The position numbers were made by a program, and so were the translations under genes. Shown piece by piece: positions 37,852-41,487 of a stretch of DNA of 41,487 nucleotides. Source of the stretch: a virus; IMG/VR virus record IMGVR_UViG_3300020123_000352, positions 1 to 41,487 of that record. The stretch is one strand, 5' to 3'. Numbering within the stretch: position 1 is the stretch's first letter; every line of letters starts with the position of its first letter. The notes beneath the pieces are model-generated. The model searched no databases. It was not told the DNA's origin and saw nothing but the letters and a program-made list of their open reading frames with translations.

Positions 37852-37862
37852 GTGTAGCCCTC

Positions 37863-38792
37863 CTAGTTACCGCTGGCGATAGTCAGCTGATAGGTGAACT
37901 GAATCGTGTCACCACTTACCGTGTTAATAGCTGAGAAAACCTTGTGATCGTACATGACAGGACGCACGGTAAAGGCATCAGTAGAGCCCGGCGTAGTACC
38001 AGCCGTACCATCGGTCGACTTGTACCATGCAGGTACGGTCAATACAGAGGTAGTGTTGCTGGTAATCAAACCCCACACCTTTGGGCTGGCCGTGGTGTCT
38101 TCGACTACGTGCTGGGTCTTACCCTGTACGCTCGAGCTAGAAGCAGTGAATGGTGTACCGGTAGCAGTCAAGCTGGTAGCGCTTGAAGCGGTAGCCGGTG
38201 AACCAGTAGTGCTGGTTAAGGTGCTATCAGAGAACAAACCCCATTCAGTCACGGCTTCAGTACCATACCCCGTAAGGGTGGCAACAGTCTGAAGCTTCTG
38301 ACTGTTGGCGGCGCTAATCAGGCTTTGCGTACCGGCTACGGCTGAAACCGCGTCGGCAGTCTGCAAACCTACGTCGGTAGCGGCTGCGGCAGTCGTACCG
38401 GTGCCCGTGGCGTGCCAGTTGCAAATCTTAAGCGTGTTGATAGCCGTGGTCGGGTTTGGCCAGTTGAAATCATTGGCAGTCGCAAGGGCCGCCATGTTGG
38501 TAGTCAAACCAGAGCCAAGACTAATTTGGGTCTTGTTTCGATAGAGCAACCGGTACCACTCTTTCTGTAGACGGTTGTACACTCTCGCAAACAATGTGCT
38601 ACCAGCCTTACGGGTACCAAAATACTCATGGGGTGCACGTTCGCGCCCGTTCTTGTCGAATACCTTTACTAGCAGCTCAGACTCAAACTGCGCTTCGCCA
38701 TTGACCTGCGCACCAGAGGTAGCAGCACCGTGACGGTCTTGGGTAACGGCTATGGCCGTACCGAATAATGGAAGTCGAAAAATCTTACCCAT
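37863..38792 (-). CDS. Structural protein of head module
   Basis: 309 residues. The N-terminal 90 residues are charged and look globular (LLVKVFDKNGRERAPHEYFG, YNRLQKEWYRLLYRNK). The rest is Thr/Ser/Ala-rich beta sequence (TGSPATASSATSLTATGTPF). Shares a base with the upstream gene. A head-completion or decoration role is inferred from position. Confidence 0.68.
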   Translation of the reverse strand: MGKIFRLPLFGTAIAVTQDRHGAATSGAQVNGEAQFESELLVKVFDKNGRERAPHEYFGTRKAGSTLFARVYNRLQKEWYRLLYRNKTQISLGSGLTTNMAALATANDFNWPNPTTAINTLKICNWHATGTGTTAAAATDVGLQTADAVSAVAGTQSLISAANSQKLQTVATLTGYGTEAVTEWGLFSDSTLTSTTGSPATASSATSLTATGTPFTASSSSVQGKTQHVVEDTTASPKVWGLITSNTTSVLTVPAWYKSTDGTAGTTPGSTDAFTVRPVMYDHKVFSAINTVSGDTIQFTYQLTIASGN

Positions 38793-39055
38793 TACTGCTC
38801 CCCTTTCTGAGTGTCTAAGTTACCACCGGCGCTTGCAGCATCGGTGGTTTCTGGGTGTTTATCATAATCCCGACTCTTGCCATTCTCTTCTTCGTCGATG
38901 ACATCAACCAAGCCGGGGTAGTTTTGCAGGTTCACAGCAGGCGGAAATTCCCCTTGGAATGATATCCGCTGCCCGGCCAAGACAACGCCAAGGCCGGGAA
39001 TGTTGTAATCGCTGTCGCTATCGTTGCGGTAGACTCGAGTTTGCATATTACCCAT
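38792..39055 (-). CDS. Small acidic head-module protein
   Basis: 87 residues. An N-terminal beta region (TRVYRNDSDSDYNIPGLGVV) is followed by a disordered acidic tail. One-base overlap with the downstream gene. Function unknown. Confidence 0.68.
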   Translation of the reverse strand: MGNMQTRVYRNDSDSDYNIPGLGVVLAGQRISFQGEFPPAVNLQNYPGLVDVIDEEENGKSRDYDKHPETTDAASAGGNLDTQKGEQ

Positions 39056-39065
39056 AGTTTACCCC

Positions 39066-39539
39066 TTACGCCGTGCGCTGTAGCACTACGTTGACAGAAC
39101 AGTTTGCAAGGCTGGTCATCGTACCCGCCAAGATGACGTTGATGCGGCAGCCCGCAGTAATGTTCACCAGTGACGCGGCGGCCACTACGGTACCGTTTAC
39201 AGGGGTGTTAGCAGTACCGGCCAGTGAAATGGTGCCGGTAAGCTGGTTGGTACCAGAGCCCGTAGCCTGCGTACCCGTGGCTACTTCGACCTGTAGCGTA
39301 CCAGATGAGCTGGCGGTACCGAATGTTGCCGTAACGCCCGCGATAACGAATGTACCGCTGACGTTATCAGCCACGTAAGCTGTAAATGATGTACTAGAAG
39401 CACCGAGGCCAGAGATATTTACATTCTCGTAAACTGGCAGAATAACCATCTGTCCAGCGGCAGCACCCCCGGCGGGTGCCTTTGAGTCAATTACCGCCCC
39501 TTTGCGAAGAGCGAAGACGTAGCGACTAAGGCGTAACAT
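39066..39539 (-). CDS. Beta-rich decoration-like protein
   Basis: 157 residues, after a basic N-terminus consisting of Gly/Ser/Thr/Val-rich strands (TGTQATGSGTNQLTGTISLA). Second gene after the capsid gene. The composition and a charged N-terminal arm fit a capsid decoration protein. Not proven. Confidence 0.66.
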   Translation of the reverse strand: MLRLSRYVFALRKGAVIDSKAPAGGAAAGQMVILPVYENVNISGLGASSTSFTAYVADNVSGTFVIAGVTATFGTASSSGTLQVEVATGTQATGSGTNQLTGTISLAGTANTPVNGTVVAAASLVNITAGCRINVILAGTMTSLANCSVNVVLQRTA

Positions 39540-39565
39540 ATTGCTGATTCCTTCTTTCGACTTCT

Positions 39566-40318
39566 TTAGTTAATATTCAGCACAACAGAAGCCGTGTTAC
39601 CGGTCGCTGAAGCCTTAGCCCAACCGATATTACCGGTCGTGGCGGCACTGATGATGACGTAACCGGCAGTACCGGCAAGGTCAACAGCAACACCAAGGCC
39701 AATGGTGGCAGTTGTAGCTTTTACAAACGCCTTACCACCACTTTGTACCCAACCGTAGTTAGTCACAGAAGCAGAGTTTGGAATGACGTTAGTGGTGACA
39801 CCCGCAGGGGCGTTACCGGTTAGTGAAGGGGCGCAACCGTTGAATTGCGACAATACCAAGTTGGCAGTGTCGGTACCCGGAATGAGGGTAGTAGCACCCT
39901 GCGGGATTGGGTCAGCCAGTGAAATGGTCACAAAACCAGCGTTACCGGCGCTCGTGTGGCCGTTAATGCGCAGGCTGTACGTAAGGTCAGCCGCACTCAC
40001 AATCTCGAGGAACTGGAACTGGTTAGCCGTAACAGAGGTAGAACCGTTGGTAACTACCAGCGTCTTGCTACCAGCCAAAAGGTTGGCAGATGTTTGGCCA
40101 CCCGTACCGACGGCGGTAATCACCAAACCAGTCGAGTTAGCGGGGGCAGCCGGGCCCGTACAGACCAGACCGGCAGAAATGCTAGATGTACCGCCGAACT
40201 TCACATAGCGAAATACGCGGCCATCTTTGGTCATACCCACGGTACCAAAATCTTCTTGCTGAGTGGTGGTAAACGTGTTGAGGTCTACCGAAGTTAGTTG
40301 TCGTGCACCTGATTCCAT
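39566..40318 (-). CDS. Beta-rich decoration or head-fibre-like protein
   Basis: 250 residues, directly downstream of the capsid gene. The N-terminal 40 residues are polar and contain a strand pair (GRVFRYVKFGG). The remainder is Gly/Ala/Thr/Val-rich beta sequence with repeated TGN and GWAK/GWVQ turns. The position after the capsid gene is the usual place of a capsid-stabilising protein. Family not recognised. Confidence 0.68.
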   Translation of the reverse strand: MESGARQLTSVDLNTFTTTQQEDFGTVGMTKDGRVFRYVKFGGTSSISAGLVCTGPAAPANSTGLVITAVGTGGQTSANLLAGSKTLVVTNGSTSVTANQFQFLEIVSAADLTYSLRINGHTSAGNAGFVTISLADPIPQGATTLIPGTDTANLVLSQFNGCAPSLTGNAPAGVTTNVIPNSASVTNYGWVQSGGKAFVKATTATIGLGVAVDLAGTAGYVIISAATTGNIGWAKASATGNTASVVLNIN

Positions 40319-40348
40319 AGTGTGTAATCCTTTCTCTGGATTGACTTA

Positions 40349-41437
40349 TTAGTTACCAGTAATACCAGTTAATTTGCCATTACGTCGAGGCTGACGGTGT
40401 ATGAGGTTACCCATCAGAATGAGCAAACCAACTTCACCGTAGGCGTTTACCGGGCTCATCAGTTCGCGGAACTGGAAGGCACTAGGCATTGGCACATCTT
40501 TGTAAAAGCCTTCGGTCACTTCGACGGTGCTACCAATTTGGTTTAGGTCACTGTCGATAAGGCGGGCAAACTCGAGGTAGTACTCATTGAGCCAGAAGAA
40601 CGTACCAGAGGTACAGTTGTCATCGGCCACCAGTGGGCGGGCGCGGTAAACCAGCGCGTTAAAGCCACCGAAGCCGGTAGTACCTTCACCGGGCTTGTTG
40701 ACACCACCGGGGGGCGTACCACCGTCAACACGGTCATAGCCACGGATACCGATAGTTTCGTAGCGGCCCTGTACCATTGGCTGCATCAGACCTTCAAAGA
40801 AAGTCCAGTTAGCCTTAGTGGTCAGCCCAATGGTCGGGCTTTCCATTTGTGAACCGGCAGCGCTCACGTTGTCGAATTCGCTAGAAGCGTAGTCGAGTGA
40901 TACCGCACCGTTGGTAACAGGGGTGATGTCACCGTTAATGTAGGCGTTACCCGTGCGGGTGATACCACCATAGCTAGCGGAGTTGCTACCAGCGTCGACA
41001 ATCAGGCCAAGACCATCGAAGTCTTTACCGTTACCGAAGCCGTAGAACACACCACCGTTACGCTGCATAGACGAGATTTTAGCTTCGTCCATACGAGTCG
41101 CAAGCAGGCGAAGCACGGCCTTTTCGCTGTTACCGTTCACCGCCTTTTCGATACCGGGCACAACCACTGACTGTTCATCAGCTGCCACGTACCATGTAAG
41201 CATACGAGTGTTGTTGGTGGCGCCAGTTGGGAACTGGTCCATACCAGCAAAAGACCCACCAGTGTTGCTGTTGGCAACGCTAATGGGCTGGTTCATGGTG
41301 ATACCCTTCCACGTACTTGGCTTGCTCAGAACCTTCGCAAACAAGATATTAGAGTTGTTGATTTGGTCAACCACGCTAGGCAAGATTTCTTGGTAGGTGA
41401 TATCTGCTACGCGGTCAGTGAATATGGTACCAGCCAT
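40349..41437 (-). CDS. Major capsid protein (HK97-fold candidate)
   Basis: 362 residues from ATG 41437 (AAGGAAG upstream). The N-terminus begins with an extended helical arm (YQEILPSVVDQINNSNILFA), followed by the mixed alpha/beta core and a beta-rich C-terminal half (EVTEGFYKDVPMPSAFQFREL). Location after scaffold and two small genes, size, and placement behind a strong leader all fit the capsid subunit. HK97 fold is assumed since all tailed phages use it. The first 77 bases are repeated at the left edge. Confidence 0.85.
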   Translation of the reverse strand: MAGTIFTDRVADITYQEILPSVVDQINNSNILFAKVLSKPSTWKGITMNQPISVANSNTGGSFAGMDQFPTGATNNTRMLTWYVAADEQSVVVPGIEKAVNGNSEKAVLRLLATRMDEAKISSMQRNGGVFYGFGNGKDFDGLGLIVDAGSNSASYGGITRTGNAYINGDITPVTNGAVSLDYASSEFDNVSAAGSQMESPTIGLTTKANWTFFEGLMQPMVQGRYETIGIRGYDRVDGGTPPGGVNKPGEGTTGFGGFNALVYRARPLVADDNCTSGTFFWLNEYYLEFARLIDSDLNQIGSTVEVTEGFYKDVPMPSAFQFRELMSPVNAYGEVGLLILMGNLIHRQPRRNGKLTGITGN

Positions 41438-41487
41438 AGATTGTGCTTCCTTCTCTTATTAAATTAAAACAGCTCAATAGCGCGATG
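41361..41487. repeat. Right copy of 127-bp terminal direct repeat
   Basis: Identical to bases 1-127. Assembly overlap of a circular genome. Confidence 0.95.

Overview
The window is one complete, circularly assembled genome of a tailed bacteriophage. The first 127 bases (1-127) are repeated exactly as the last 127 (41361-41487), so the non-redundant genome is about 41,360 bp and the major capsid gene runs across the join. Terminase, portal, scaffold-like protein, capsid protein, adaptor, large nozzle-like tail protein and two Gly/Ala-rich ejection-type proteins are present. No tape measure, tail tube or sheath gene is seen, which points to a short-tailed (podovirus-type) virion. No integrase, DNA polymerase, primase or RNA polymerase was recognised, so the phage looks strictly lytic and dependent on host replication and transcription. 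TGA is used as an ordinary stop, ribosome binding sites are of the AGGAG type and several promoters match the sigma-70 consensus. The host cannot be named. A single C39-like endolysin plus a holin-like protein, with no recognisable spanin pair, fits a host without an outer membrane, but this is weak evidence.

Layout. (1) Minus strand, 10237 down to 184 and on through the join to 25927: a leftward early block of very small genes (10237-8544), a noncoding stretch with a tRNA-Met gene and a tandem tRNA-like element (8295-8474), four small genes, terminase small and large subunits, portal, scaffold-like protein, capsid protein (41437-40349), then a long run of beta-rich, Ser/Thr/Gly-rich virion proteins, adaptor, nozzle-like protein and ejection proteins, ending at a strong bidirectional terminator (25905-25928). 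(2) A 713-bp noncoding region (10238-10951) with two exact DnaA-box matches, several inverted repeats and leftward terminators, the best candidate for the replication origin. (3) Plus strand 10952-11788: three genes including an N4 gp49/Sf6 gene 66 family member. (4) Plus strand 12247-16953: tiny membrane proteins, a HerA-type ATPase with two winged-helix repeats, and a hyaluronan-synthase-like glycosyltransferase. (5) Plus strand 17584-20826: a PD-(D/E)XK nuclease, an SSB-like protein with a typical acidic tip, and small genes. (6) Minus strand 22906-20756: lysis cassette. (7) Plus strand 23004-25895: groES, groEL and five small genes.

Regulation is unusually legible. Two early promoters, one per direction, are nearly identical over their whole length (10267-10295 and 12185-12213). 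Two small divergent genes (start codons at 12121 and 17432) have a -10 box six bases from the ATG and so look leaderless. Four minus-strand late transcripts (capsid, 33985, 28820 and lysis) appear to start with the same promoter plus a stem-loop plus an AU-rich spacer and a Shine-Dalgarno sequence. This repeated leader is the most system-like novelty in the window. Other highlights are a complete phage-encoded GroES/GroEL pair, the hyaluronan-synthase-like enzyme, an 18-fold repeat virion protein, four single-helix membrane miniproteins of 26-28 residues with one shared design, and a probable +1 frameshift.
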